From the NCBI RefSeq assembly GCF_002608565.1, contig NZ_LIXM01000003.1, positions 174,710 through 238,709 of the forward strand: DNA of 64,000 nt, in the 5' to 3' direction. Positions 55,052 to 63,965 of the stretch are shown here, piece by piece. Origin of the DNA: Vibrio sp. PID17_43. GTDB taxonomy: Bacteria; Pseudomonadota; Gammaproteobacteria; Enterobacterales; Vibrionaceae. A program made the translations under genes and the position numbers. The first letter of the stretch is position 1. Each line of letters begins with the position of its first letter. The notes under the pieces were generated by a model. It worked only from the letters and a program-made list of their open reading frames with translations, made no database searches and was not told the DNA's origin.

Positions 55052-57142
55052 TCAGTACTTGAACTGGATTGTCGCCATATAATTTCGGCCTTCGCCGATC
55101 ACGACCTCACCCGCTCCTGCTTGTTGGCTATTCGTGCTACCACCACCAGCGAAGTAATGAGTATCAAACACATTTTCCACATTGAGTCGAGTCACGATAT
55201 CCAAGTTCTCATCATACTTGTATGTGTACGCCACGCCCATATCAATGCGAGCATACCCATCTTTCTTAAATGTGTTCGCTGCGTCTCCGTAGCGCTCACC
55301 TTCATAAAATAAACCTAGGTTTACATCGGTGTTACTGTGAACGTTGTAGCTAGACCAAACACTTGCTGAAAACTCAGGAACGTCTGCAGGGCGATTGCCT
55401 TTGTAATCCGCACTTTGCGTGATTTCCGCATCTAAGTACATGGCAGAGGCCGTTAGTGAAAGCGCATCCGTCACAAAACCTTGTACTAAGATTTCTGCAC
55501 CACGGTGTACTTGCTCACCATCCTGAGTCTTCTTGTACATCACATCGCCACTAGCATTCACACCGTCTTCAACATCCAACGCGATGTTTTCTAAGGTGAT
55601 ATCGAAAAACGCCCCCGTAACGTATAGACGCTCGTCAAACAGTTCCCACTTTGTGCCCACTTCGTAAGAGAGTCCACGTTCGGCTTCTAGATCTTCACCA
55701 TCGTTAGTGTAATCAGTGCTATTAACTGTGCCTTGAGGCATAAAGCTCTCAGAGTACTGGACGTAAATCGAGCCGTTGCTTGCTGGGTGGAAAATCACAC
55801 CTAGCTTTGGTGATACTTGGCTTTCAGTATGCTCATCAGTGCGCTTTTCATCGTAACGAACCCCCGCAAGTACTTGCCAGTGATCGTTAATTGTCATCAT
55901 ATTTTGCGCATAGATACCCCAAGTATCGTACTCAGATGTAGACTCTTTTGCTTTTCCTGAGTAACCAGGGCGAGGAACAGTCTGACCAGGTTCAATTTCA
56001 ACTGCTGAGTAGTATTCTTGAAAGCGGTCATATTTGTAGTCTAAATAGTTAGCACCGATCAAAAATGTGTTTTCACTACCAAGCAGAGAAAAATCTGTGG
56101 TCACATCTAAATACGCCGTATCAAATACCCAATTATCTGTACGCTCATTTCCTGAATGAATGATCTTGTTATCTTGAGCGTATTTACTGAAACTTGGATA
56201 AGATTCCACATCAAAACGTTCGAAGTCTTGACGGTTATAACCCGCTTTCACATTTACGCTATCTGTCACTTGCGCATTGATATCGATGCCGTAGTTTTCT
56301 ACATCGTTGTCAATTTTTGACCATTGTGCATCCCAGATGTACTTATCACCACGGACTGGTTTACCGTCCACAATGTATGCACCTGAATCAACACTTCCGT
56401 CATCTTTAGTGCGGTCATAGTGAGCCGACACCATGATATCTTCCGTGATGTCGTATTCCACAACCAGACCACCGACTACGCGGTCAGTCTGTGGCTTAGT
56501 GCCATCACCATATTCACGCCATGAGCCGTAGCTCTCTTTAGCAAGAATCGCACGCGCACGCAGCGTTTCTGCTTCGTTAAGTGCGCCACTCACATCCAAC
56601 ACTGTGCGAGAGTGATCATTTGAACCAATATCTTGGCTCAAATGAGCTTGTGTTTCTGTTGTTGGCTTCTTCGAAACCATGTTTATAAGGCCGCCTGGTT
56701 CAGAATTGCCGTAAAGGAGACCTGAAGGACCTTTAAGAACTTCAACTCGCTCTAAAAGCTCAATTGGTTGACGGTAGTGTGACCAGTGCTGGCTCCCATC
56801 GCGCAGGAAGCCATCCGAGCTGCTCAGTTCAAAGCCACGCAACGAGAAACGCTCACGGTTACGGCTTGTGCCTCCCGCGCTGACACTCGCATCGTTTTTC
56901 AGGACTTCACCTAATGTGCTGGCACGTTGCTCATCGATAACCGCTTCATCAATCACAGCCACTTGCCCTGGCGTTTCCAGTTGCATCATTTCCATGCGCA
57001 TTGCCGTACTGTTGGTATCGGCTTTGTAACCGAACTCGCGCCCTTCTACCACTAAGTGCTCATCTGTTTTTTGAACTTCTGCCACTGCAGGCGCTGCTAG
57101 CACTGCACCGATCACTAATGCCAACTGGCTCTTAGTAAACAT
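55052..57142 (-). CDS. TonB-dependent siderophore receptor
   Basis: A 696-residue outer-membrane receptor. Signal peptide about residues 1-21 (LALVIGAVLAAPAVA), a plug domain with VAVIDEAVIDEQRASTLGEV, RFSLRGFELSSSDGFLRDG and RVEVLKGPSGLLYGNSEPGG, and a 22-strand barrel ending RNYMATIQFKY with the C-terminal aromatic residue. The plug resembles FhuE/FpvA/PupB-type hydroxamate or mixed-type siderophore receptors more than catecholate FepA. No N-terminal signalling domain for a sigma regulator is present. A strong Fur box lies 77 bp upstream. I recall a similarly placed receptor with a two-component system in V. parahaemolyticus (peuA/peuRS); identity is unproven. Confidence 0.9.
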   Translation of the reverse strand: MFTKSQLALVIGAVLAAPAVAEVQKTDEHLVVEGREFGYKADTNSTAMRMEMMQLETPGQVAVIDEAVIDEQRASTLGEVLKNDASVSAGGTSRNRERFSLRGFELSSSDGFLRDGSQHWSHYRQPIELLERVEVLKGPSGLLYGNSEPGGLINMVSKKPTTETQAHLSQDIGSNDHSRTVLDVSGALNEAETLRARAILAKESYGSWREYGDGTKPQTDRVVGGLVVEYDITEDIMVSAHYDRTKDDGSVDSGAYIVDGKPVRGDKYIWDAQWSKIDNDVENYGIDINAQVTDSVNVKAGYNRQDFERFDVESYPSFSKYAQDNKIIHSGNERTDNWVFDTAYLDVTTDFSLLGSENTFLIGANYLDYKYDRFQEYYSAVEIEPGQTVPRPGYSGKAKESTSEYDTWGIYAQNMMTINDHWQVLAGVRYDEKRTDEHTESQVSPKLGVIFHPASNGSIYVQYSESFMPQGTVNSTDYTNDGEDLEAERGLSYEVGTKWELFDERLYVTGAFFDITLENIALDVEDGVNASGDVMYKKTQDGEQVHRGAEILVQGFVTDALSLTASAMYLDAEITQSADYKGNRPADVPEFSASVWSSYNVHSNTDVNLGLFYEGERYGDAANTFKKDGYARIDMGVAYTYKYDENLDIVTRLNVENVFDTHYFAGGGSTNSQQAGAGEVVIGEGRNYMATIQFKY

Positions 57143-57218
57143 ATCCTTCACTCCGGTTATTTTCGGGCCACACATTCCACCAGTGCGATTCCCTTTGAAT
57201 TATTTTAGGCGTGAATAT

Positions 57219-57239
57219 AGATGATAATAATTACCATTA
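57219..57239. promoter_or_regulatory. Fur box of the siderophore receptor gene
   Basis: The 21 bases agree with the Fur consensus in 18 positions, with core ATGATAATAATTACCATT. It is 77 bp before the receptor ATG and about 100 bp beyond the end of the kinase gene. Confidence 0.8.
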
Positions 57240-57343
57240 GCATTAAATTTACATTCTTTGCATTTGGATTGTTGTGTAGAGAGATCGGAATTCATAGCTC
57301 TTTTGAGCAAGTAGCTGAGCCCCTCTATCATTTCGCTAGTTTG

Positions 57344-58717
57344 TTATTGTCGAAACGACAAGGTAACCACAAGCCCCCCTTCATCACGGTTAGATGCAGT
57401 AACGGTGCCTCCCATCATTCGCATCGATTCCTTTACAATGGCAAGCCCTAGCCCATAACCGCTTTGCTTTTTGTCTCGGGAGGCGTCCAATCGAGTAAAT
57501 GGATCAAAGATATCCGAAAGTTTACCCTCAGGGATACCAGGACCATTGTCAGCAATAGTGATAATGACTTCACGATGTGTTTCGATATTCTTATCCGCTA
57601 GTGAAATGTCTATTCGCGCAGAATCGCCGGCATATTTAATGGCGTTTCCTACTAAGTTGTTCAAACAACGTAGCACTAAATTTTCATCACATTGCACAGT
57701 CGTGTTCACTGCATCACAAACAAATGTCAATGCTTGCGCTGGTTTCAAATCGATCTTACAACGCTCCACTTGAGGAGCAAGTAACTCTTCTAAATCACTG
57801 GACGTTATTTTTGTGCCGTAATGTGCATTCTCCAGTCGACTAAATTCTATGATTTCACCGATCAAATGATTCAGTTCGTTGGATTCTTCTTCTAGCCGTG
57901 TCACTAAACTTTGTTCGCTTTCCCCAACACGTTTACGCAATAGATGTAAGACTAAGTTTTGACGAGCAAGTGGGGTACGAAGCTCATGAGAAACGTTACG
58001 AATCAGACGACGCTGCTTTTCAGCCAGAGAATGCATCTCTTTAGTCATATTATCGAAGTCACGAGCTAGCTCGTTAAACTCGCGAATATTGGATTTCAAC
58101 TCATTTACGACACTGACATTAAAATCCCCATTCGCTAGCTTTTTGCTCGCCTCTCTTAATCGATCCAGTGGTTGTTGCAAATGTCTTGCTAGAAGCAATG
58201 AAAACAGCGCCAATATCACCGCCGCAATCACTACCTTTAACACTCTGAAATACAAAACAAAATCATGAACCGGATGCAACTGGTGAGGCAATTTAATAAC
58301 TAAGCTATTGTTATTCACTAAGGGAATATTGATGATCGGTCGACTTACTCTACCTTCGAGTTGCTCATCAAGGCTTCTTTTGAATCTCAGTTTAAATTCA
58401 AAGTATGGATGCATCATTCGATGCGTTAACGGCTGATAGTTTTCATCCAAGACAAACAAATAGAAGTGCTGTGCATTCGCCCAATCTGCGAGCTCATCCA
58501 TATCACCATCTTCGATAAGAACATTCGCTTGATGGGCAAGATCCAACATTTCTGCTTTTACACTCAGAGGGATCTTCAACATGGCCCTGACTAACGCTTG
58601 TTCAGCGACCGCCTGAACGGCCAAAATGCTAAAAACGATGGCGGTGATGTAAGTAAAGAGCTGGAAAGCAAGACTACCTTTACGCTGAACAATATAAGGA
58701 GGGCAAACCAATTTCAT
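57344..58717 (-). CDS. Sensor histidine kinase
   Basis: A 457-residue two-helix membrane kinase: helix 1 (LFTYITAIVFSILAVQAVA), a periplasmic sensor of about 110 residues (LIEDGDMDELADWANAQHFY), helix 2 (VVIAAVILALFSLLLARHL), HAMP (QPLDRLREASKKLANGDFNV), then RRLIRNVSHELRTPLARQNL with the phosphorylated His, and ATP-binding boxes VRCLNNLVGNAIKYAG, ADNGPGIPEGK and SGYGLGLAIVKES. ATG at 58717 overlaps the TGA of the regulator gene (TGATG). The pair sits directly upstream of the siderophore receptor and probably responds to iron or siderophore in the periplasm. Confidence 0.9.
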   Translation of the reverse strand: MKLVCPPYIVQRKGSLAFQLFTYITAIVFSILAVQAVAEQALVRAMLKIPLSVKAEMLDLAHQANVLIEDGDMDELADWANAQHFYLFVLDENYQPLTHRMMHPYFEFKLRFKRSLDEQLEGRVSRPIINIPLVNNNSLVIKLPHQLHPVHDFVLYFRVLKVVIAAVILALFSLLLARHLQQPLDRLREASKKLANGDFNVSVVNELKSNIREFNELARDFDNMTKEMHSLAEKQRRLIRNVSHELRTPLARQNLVLHLLRKRVGESEQSLVTRLEEESNELNHLIGEIIEFSRLENAHYGTKITSSDLEELLAPQVERCKIDLKPAQALTFVCDAVNTTVQCDENLVLRCLNNLVGNAIKYAGDSARIDISLADKNIETHREVIITIADNGPGIPEGKLSDIFDPFTRLDASRDKKQSGYGLGLAIVKESMRMMGGTVTASNRDEGGLVVTLSFRQ

Positions 58718-59382
58718 CAACTAGCCACAACCTCAAGGTAGCTGTAGCCTTTGCCACGAAACGTTTTAATGTGTTGCTTCGATAGACCAGCACCCACTAA
58801 TTTTCGGCGGATATTACTGATATGCATATCTAAATTACGATCGAAAGGACAAAGCTCTTTCTTCAATACCTTGATTTGCAATTCCGCTTTCGAGATCACC
58901 ACTCCCTGATTCTTCACTAAATAATTCAATAGCTCAGCTTCGGTACCAGTAAGCGGTAAGCTATTCAGTTGCTCACTGATGCTTTGTACGGTGCCGTACA
59001 TCACCTGTCTTTGTCGCTCTAGCCCCACTCGACGAAGAATCGCTTTAATTCGCATCAATAACTCTGCAACGTTAAATGGCTTGCCGATGAATTGATCGGC
59101 TCCAGATTGGTAGCCCTCTAACATCGAGTTTTCATCATTCAAAGCAGTCAGCATCAAAATAGGCGTCGCAAAACGCTGACAGATACGACGTGCAACCTGT
59201 ATACCACTAAGGTTAGGTAACATCACATCAAGAAGAACGATATCCACCGGCATCTCTTCCATATGCTGAAGAGCACTCTCCCCACAATGAACGGACGAAA
59301 CGGTATACCCCTCTTCCTGCAATACTGCTTCTAATAATTCACACAATGGAACATCATCATCTACGAGCAAAACACGAGACAT
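58717..59382 (-). CDS. OmpR-family response regulator
   Basis: A 221-residue regulator: receiver domain with acidic pocket DDD (RVLLVDDDVPLC), phosphorylation Asp in IVLLDVMLPNLSG, Thr and Lys in MLTALND and FIGKPFN; then a winged-helix domain (LTGTEAELLNYLVKNQGVVI, RNLDMHISNIRRKL, GKGYSYLEV). The start is at 59382 (MSRVLLV); the frame extends upstream to 59406 without signs of coding. Its Fur box lies 23 bp upstream. It likely activates the receptor gene and perhaps the TonB operon when the ligand is sensed. Confidence 0.9.
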   Translation of the reverse strand: MSRVLLVDDDVPLCELLEAVLQEEGYTVSSVHCGESALQHMEEMPVDIVLLDVMLPNLSGIQVARRICQRFATPILMLTALNDENSMLEGYQSGADQFIGKPFNVAELLMRIKAILRRVGLERQRQVMYGTVQSISEQLNSLPLTGTEAELLNYLVKNQGVVISKAELQIKVLKKELCPFDRNLDMHISNIRRKLVGAGLSKQHIKTFRGKGYSYLEVVAS

Positions 59383-59404
59383 CACAAAACCAATACACAA
59401 ACGC

Positions 59405-59425
59405 AAATAATAATAATTCGTATTT
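59405..59425. promoter_or_regulatory. Fur box of the two-component system operon
   Basis: 18 of 21 bases agree with the Fur consensus (core AATAATAATAATTCGTATT), 23 bp before the regulator ATG. The AT-rich composition raises the chance of accidental similarity. Confidence 0.6.
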
Positions 59426-59489
59426 TATTGCTCATTCGAAAATTTAACAATCTCACTTTTTATGTTTTTTTTCGGCGGCTCATAAACGC

Positions 59490-59514
59490 AAAAATGCCCA
59501 CTTTCCTGTGGGCT
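59490..59514 (-). terminator. Terminator of the L-lactate dehydrogenase gene
   Basis: GCCCAC (59496-59501) pairs with GTGGGC (59508-59513) and on the minus strand is followed by ATTTTTGCG. Confidence 0.7.
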
Positions 59515-59549
59515 CTCACACGTAAGATATGCCTCTTTCTAGCAGAAAA

Positions 59550-60503
59550 TCACATCCTTAGTCCTGTAGCCTTTGCGACATCTTCAACAATCATTCGTAA
59601 ATGGGTACTTATTGATTGAAGCGTTTCTAGCTCATCTTCATTAAATGGATGAATCAGTACTGAGTCTGCGCCCTTCTTACCCACAATCGTAGGCAAACTG
59701 AGTACAACGCCATTTATGTCATATTGCCCTGACATCATGGTGCCAACTGGAAGCACCGAGCGCTCATTAATTTTAATGGCTTGAATAATGCGAAACACAC
59801 TCGCTGCAATGCCATGAACAGTATTGTGTTTACGGCGAAAGATTTCATAACCTGCCTGTTTTACGGCTTCAAGTAATTCATCGGCGTCGATCCGTTCAAT
59901 ATTATGAGCATCACAATAGTAATCAGCCGATTGTCCAGCGATAGAAATCACACTCTTGGGTATAAAACAAAGACTACCATGCTCACCTAACACATAACCA
60001 AAGACATTCTTAGGATCCAGGTTCACTCGATTTGCAACAATACTCATCAAGCGTGCTGTATCAATGACACAACCGCTACTGATCACTTGGTTCGGATCAA
60101 AACCCGTATTCATCGTAATAAAATGTGCGACAATGTCACAAGGATTTGATACCACGATAAGTATTGCATTAGGCGCAACTCGCTCCACTTTGTGTGCGAT
60201 CTCAACCCCCACAATTGCATTAATTTCCGCGATATCGATACGAGTCTGACCTTGTTTGATTTGTGCACCAGCGGTAATAACCACAATATCTGCTTCCAAC
60301 AAATCCAGATAATCATCACTAGCGGTAATATGTGTATTCTTAGAAAAGGTCAATGCAGCAGTATGCCGAAAGTCGAGAACTTCCCCTTCTGCTCGTTGTA
60401 AATGGTTATCCAATAGAACTAATTCACGTACGCTACCCAGGGTCAAAAGATAATTGCATACCCCAACGCCAACCGCTCCTGCGCCAATCACACCAATTTT
60501 CAT
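59550..60503 (-). CDS. ldh: L-lactate dehydrogenase (NAD-dependent)
   Basis: A 317-residue cytosolic oxidoreductase of the LDH/MDH family that reduces pyruvate to L-lactate. NAD-binding KIGVIGAGAVGVGVCNYLL, VITAGAQIKQGQTRIDIAEI, VVSNPCDIVAHFI, SSGCVIDTARLMSIVANR with the substrate Arg, and the catalytic His in YVLGEHGSLCF are visible. The loop residue after AGAQ (IKQGQTR) is of lactate rather than malate type. Monocistronic, with a terminator. A degraded D-lactate dehydrogenase gene (62.4 kb) lies nearby, so this may be the remaining fermentative LDH of the region. Confidence 0.9.
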   Translation of the reverse strand: MKIGVIGAGAVGVGVCNYLLTLGSVRELVLLDNHLQRAEGEVLDFRHTAALTFSKNTHITASDDYLDLLEADIVVITAGAQIKQGQTRIDIAEINAIVGVEIAHKVERVAPNAILIVVSNPCDIVAHFITMNTGFDPNQVISSGCVIDTARLMSIVANRVNLDPKNVFGYVLGEHGSLCFIPKSVISIAGQSADYYCDAHNIERIDADELLEAVKQAGYEIFRRKHNTVHGIAASVFRIIQAIKINERSVLPVGTMMSGQYDINGVVLSLPTIVGKKGADSVLIHPFNEDELETLQSISTHLRMIVEDVAKATGLRM

Positions 60504-60766
60504 GCTGCTCTCCCTGATAATTAAAGGATGTATTCACACAGTCATTGCCTTTAAAAAATGGGTGGTAAGCGTATAAAAGTCCAACCATTTATATTACTTC
60601 AAGTTGCATTCCCAACAGGTTTGTCCATCGTAAGGACGACTAAGTAAGGGCGTTTTGTCCCTAAAATGCGCGAATTAAGCATGATTTATCTCTTTAGATA
60701 CTGAGCTATCCCTATGTTCTGATTAAAAAAGGAGTACAATCTGAACCAATCACTTACAAAGTAAAA

Positions 60767-61483
60767 ATGTATATGCAAACGCTTTTAATTGGCCACCGTG
60801 GCGTGGCAGGAGAATTCCCAGAAAATACCAGAGCCAGTGTTCAAGCCGCCATCGATCTCGGTCTTAATTGGGTCGAAGTCGATGTCCAACCAACCAAAGA
60901 CAATGTACTGGTTGTTTGCCATGATCATAAGGTAAACCGATGCAGCAATGGCCAAGGACGTGTCGATGAACTGACATTAGAACAACTGAAGGCCTTAGAT
61001 TTTGGAAGTTGGTTTAGCCCTGATTTTTCTAACCAGAAAATCATGACGCTTTCTGAGTTGCTTACTCTTGCTGCTGAGAATGAACTCAACTTAAACATTG
61101 AAGTTAAGGTTGACCACCATCCCGCAGAACAAGTGGCTAAAACGCTTGCACACACACTGGCTAAAGGGGCACTATCTAAAGAAAAAATGCTTCTATCTAG
61201 CTTCAGCCCTGAAGTCATAAAAGCACTATATAAACATTGCGGTGGTCACCGCCTAGGGGTACTCAGTGAATTTTTTACCAAGAAAGATCGGCTATTACTG
61301 GAAGAAGTGAATGCTTATAGCTGTAACCTCAACATTAACTGGGTACGCGCACGCCAGATCAAAAAGCTCCAGCAAGCCGGTTACAAAGTAATGTGCTATA
61401 CGGTAAATAACCCAAGGAAGCTAAAGCACCTACCGCAACTGGATGGTATCTTCAGTGATTATCCTCGCCGATTCATGGATTAA
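60767..61483 (+). CDS. Glycerophosphodiester phosphodiesterase (UgpQ-like)
   Basis: A 238-residue cytosolic GDPD of the GP-PDE family that cleaves glycerophosphodiesters to glycerol-3-phosphate and alcohol. Catalytic motifs GHRGVAGEFPENTRAS, WVEVDVQ and CHDHKVNRCSNGQG, and the later LNIEVKVDHHP with a further Glu, are present. No signal peptide, as in E. coli UgpQ. The start may be the ATG at 60767 or that two codons later. Single gene; converges with the L,D-transpeptidase gene. Confidence 0.9.
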   Translation: MYMQTLLIGHRGVAGEFPENTRASVQAAIDLGLNWVEVDVQPTKDNVLVVCHDHKVNRCSNGQGRVDELTLEQLKALDFGSWFSPDFSNQKIMTLSELLTLAAENELNLNIEVKVDHHPAEQVAKTLAHTLAKGALSKEKMLLSSFSPEVIKALYKHCGGHRLGVLSEFFTKKDRLLLEEVNAYSCNLNINWVRARQIKKLQQAGYKVMCYTVNNPRKLKHLPQLDGIFSDYPRRFMD

Positions 61484-61526
61484 ATGCTATTTACACTCTC
61501 GCTCGGGAACCTACGGAAAGAAAAAA

Positions 61527-62009
61527 TTACCATTCAATGGAAATCGGGGTTCCCATTTTTACCAGCTTAATAAACTCTTCCATTTCTTCATTAGTAATTG
61601 CAATACAACCATTCGTCCAGTCAAAACTCTGAATATACTGAGAAGATTGCGTCTCACCATTCTTAAGACCATGGATTTTTATATCGCCGCCAGGTAACAC
61701 TCCCTTTCGATGCGCTTCAAGACGGTCAATTGCGTCTGGGTAGCTGATATGTACAGAGCGGTAAAACGCTGAATCTTCGATAATGTAGTCAAGCGTATAG
61801 TCTCCCTCAGGGGTACGATTATCGCCCTCTTCTTGTTTGTGTCCCTTAGGATTAGCCCCTAACGCTATACGATATTCCTTAACGACTACGCCTTCTTCCA
61901 ACAAGTACATTCTGCGCTTCGATTTATCTACTTTGACAAGATCGACTGCCGCCTGTGCACCCATAGATAAAAAACAACATAAGAATAGAGACAACCACTT
62001 TATCGACAT
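61527..62009 (-). CDS. L,D-transpeptidase/YkuD-fold protein, YafK-like
   Basis: A 160-residue exported protein: signal peptide 1-20 (LSLFLCCFLSMGAQA), then a YkuD domain with VDKSKRRMYLLEEGVVVKEY, NRTPEGDYTLDYI, DIKIHGLKNG with the conserved His and SFDWTNGCIAITNEE with the catalytic Cys. Short proteins of this YafK/DpaA branch modify peptidoglycan or detach Braun-type lipoprotein from it, rather than making 3-3 cross-links; the exact activity is not fixed by sequence. Single gene. Confidence 0.85.
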   Translation of the reverse strand: MSIKWLSLFLCCFLSMGAQAAVDLVKVDKSKRRMYLLEEGVVVKEYRIALGANPKGHKQEEGDNRTPEGDYTLDYIIEDSAFYRSVHISYPDAIDRLEAHRKGVLPGGDIKIHGLKNGETQSSQYIQSFDWTNGCIAITNEEMEEFIKLVKMGTPISIEW

Positions 62010-62135
62010 CGTTTGAAACGCCTAACCAACACAAAGGAATACAAAAGAAAGGCAATGCTAGTCAGAAGGCCATATTAAAGCAAACTTAATATCAGCAAAT
62101 TTAACTACTCAATGCTTCCATGAAGTCTTACTTTA

Positions 62136-62260
62136 TATACCCAAGTGACTTCAAGATGCAGGATTCAGAGCGCTGTCATTGATTCCTTATTTACCGAAAG
62201 TAAGCAAGGAAAACAACGCAGTGTAATAGCCTGCACTTTCCAAGTTGTATGACGCATAAA
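62136..62260. repeat. Dispersed intergenic palindromic repeat, copy 3 (decayed)
   Basis: Left arm TATACCCAAGTGACTTCAAG continues into ATGCAGGATTCAGAGCG; a weak right arm, CCTGCACTTTCCAAGTTG (62230-62247), is its imperfect complement. It occupies the gap between the L,D-transpeptidase gene and the ldhA remnant; nothing else is seen in 62010-62361. Confidence 0.65.
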
Positions 62261-62361
62261 TCGGTTCAATGACACGCTCCCGAAGGGCCCTCGTTGCAAA
62301 TAGTAAGGGCCCTGGCTCGTATACTAATGTTGCCGATTTTTGATTTAGACCCACGAGACCT

Positions 62362-63009
62362 TAAAATCGCCGCTTACATAAAGCCTACCAACGCACTCGA
62401 GACGCTAACTTTTCTCTAGAGGGCTTAGTTGGCTTTAATTTCTATGGTAAAAACGTTGGGGTGGTCGGCACGGGCAAAATTGGCATCGCGACAATGCGTA
62501 TCTAAAAAGGGCTTGGCATGGAACCGCTGTGCTATGACCCATACGAAAACCCACTCGCAATAGAGATGGGAGCTCGTTACTGTACAATTGAAGATATTTA
62601 CACTCACGCGGATGTCATTTCTCTTCACTGCCCAATGAGTATAGAAAACTACCACCTTCTGAATGAACACTCCTTCGCAAAAATGAAAGATGATGTAATG
62701 ATCATTAATACCAGTCATGGGGAACTGCTTGATTCTGTCTCGGCAATCGAAGCACTGAAACAAGGCAAAATAGACGCGGTCGGGTTAGATGTTTACGACA
62801 ACGAAAAAGACTTGTGCTTCCAAGATAAATCGAATGATGTGATTGTCGATGACGTTTTCCGTCGCTTATCAGCATGCCATAACGTATTGTTTATGGGTCA
62901 CCAAGCTTTCCTCACGTATGAGGCTCTCAATAACATTGCTTCTGTTACGTTGAATAACGTCAAAGCCTTCTTCTCTGGAGTGACTTCAGGCAATGAATTA
63001 ATCAAGTAA
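62362..63009 (+). pseudogene. ldhA: D-lactate dehydrogenase (LdhA-type) remnant
   Basis: From 62365 the frame reads [20 protein letters not shown], then [20 protein letters not shown], a TAA stop (62503-62505), and continues KGLGMEPLCYDPYENP to ELIK at 63009, including SLHCPMSIENYHLLNEHSF and DDVFRRLSACHNVLFMGHQA with the catalytic His region. This is the last two thirds of an LdhA-type 2-hydroxyacid dehydrogenase. The N-terminal third is gone and the stop interrupts the NAD-binding fold where E. coli LdhA has Leu. SHG replaces the usual SRG, so the substrate-binding Arg is lost too. A product from ATG 62518 would lack the nucleotide-binding loop. Confidence 0.9.
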
Positions 63010-63093
63010 ATGGAGATATCAAGCAGTATAGTAGAGCGTAGAAATTCAGCTATGCTATACTCCTCGACTATTAAAAATTTGAGTCCAATTACC

Positions 63094-63450
63094 ATGAGCA
63101 TTAAAACTGATATTCAAAAGCTACACAACCGTCTAGATACATGCCAGCGTAAACTTGACGGGGCACGTTCTCGTGGTGATCAAGAAATGATTACTAAATT
63201 CACGAATGAAGTTGAAGAGCTTACGAAGAAGCTAAATCAATTAAAACACAAGCAAACTTACGAGCTAAACAAAGAGCGTAAAAGCCTGCTTGATATGCCA
63301 TTCTCTCGTGAAATCACTAAAGAAGAACAGGCTGATATCGGCAAACTAAAGAAACGCGTTCGCGGCCTAGTCATCGTTCACCCTTTAACGAAAGTGGGTA
63401 AAGAGCTGCGCCTAGATGTGATGACAGGTTTTGCACCAAAAGAGTTCTAA
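63094..63450 (+). CDS. yibL: YibL family ribosome-associated protein
   Basis: A 118-residue protein whose C-terminal half MPFSREITKEEQADIGKLKK, then VRGLVIVHPLTKVGKEL and MTGFAPKEF, is nearly that of E. coli YibL (DUF2810), which co-sediments with ribosomes. The N-terminal half is a coiled coil (KLHNRLDTCQRKLDGARSRG). Start at 63094 (MSIKTDIQ) chosen by family length; the frame open to 63010 has no family content. Monocistronic with a terminator. Confidence 0.92.
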   Translation: MSIKTDIQKLHNRLDTCQRKLDGARSRGDQEMITKFTNEVEELTKKLNQLKHKQTYELNKERKSLLDMPFSREITKEEQADIGKLKKRVRGLVIVHPLTKVGKELRLDVMTGFAPKEF

Positions 63451-63474
63451 TTGCCACATCAAGCATCTGATATT

Positions 63475-63509
63475 GAAAAGCCCAAACTATTAGCGTGGGC
63501 TTTTTTATA
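63475..63509 (+). terminator. Terminator after yibL
   Basis: AAAAGCCCA (63477-63484 region) pairs with TGGGCTTTT across ACTATTAGCG, followed by a T-run. Confidence 0.85.
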
Positions 63510-63635
63510 CTTGAAATTCAGTTAGTTTCAATAAGTAACCGTACAACGAACTGGTCGGTCATTTCTCATCGCATTTGAGAGTTATATTTCTAACCGGAGA
63601 CGTAACTGAAGGAAATTGCTAAATGGCAAAACGAC

Positions 63636-63668
63636 GAAAGCCCGTTGATTTCTCAACGGGCTTTCTAT
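63636..63668 (-). terminator. Terminator of the rRNA operon
   Basis: GAAAGCCCGTTGA pairs with TCAACGGGCTTTC around a short loop; on the minus strand it follows the tRNA-Ser gene and ends in TTTCGTCGTTTT. Confidence 0.88.
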
Positions 63669-63672
63669 GTAG

Positions 63673-63763
63673 TGGCGGAGAGATAGGGATTTGAACCCTA
63701 GGTACGCTATTAACGTACGCCGGTTTTCAAGACCGGTGCTTTCAACCACTCAGCCATCTCTCC
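63673..63763 (-). tRNA. tRNA-Ser (anticodon TGA)
   Basis: On the minus strand GGAGAGA at the 5' end pairs with TCTCTCC, followed by G and an encoded CCA. The anticodon arm CCGGT-CTTGAAA-ACCGG gives anticodon TGA; the long variable arm (GTACGTTAATAGCGTAC) marks a class II tRNA. It lies between the 5S gene and the operon terminator, so it is the last gene of the rRNA operon. Confidence 0.95.
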
Positions 63764-63845
63764 GCAAATTGTTACTAAAACTTAGTCTGACACTAACGAT
63801 GCTAATTTTTAGTTTGCTTTTAGAATCCTCTAAAAGCGACATTAA

Positions 63846-63965
63846 AGCCTGGCGATGTCCTACTCTCACATGGGGAAGCCCCACACTACCATCGGCGCTA
63901 TTTCGTTTCACTTCTGAGTTCGGCATGGAAATCAGGTGGGTCCAAAATGCTATGGTCGCCAAGCA
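63846..63965 (-). rRNA. rrf: 5S ribosomal RNA
   Basis: On the minus strand the sequence starts TGCTTGGCGACCATAGCATT, contains CCATGCCGAACTCAGAAGTG and GCGCCGATGGTAGTGTGGGG, and ends GACATCGCCAGGC: a standard gammaproteobacterial 5S rRNA of 120 nt. The rest of the rRNA operon lies beyond the right end of the window. Confidence 0.95.

Noticed and set aside
60590..60680. Fourth copy of the palindromic repeat (TATATTACTTCAAGTTGCA)
   Set aside because: Only one arm is similar and no complementary arm follows.
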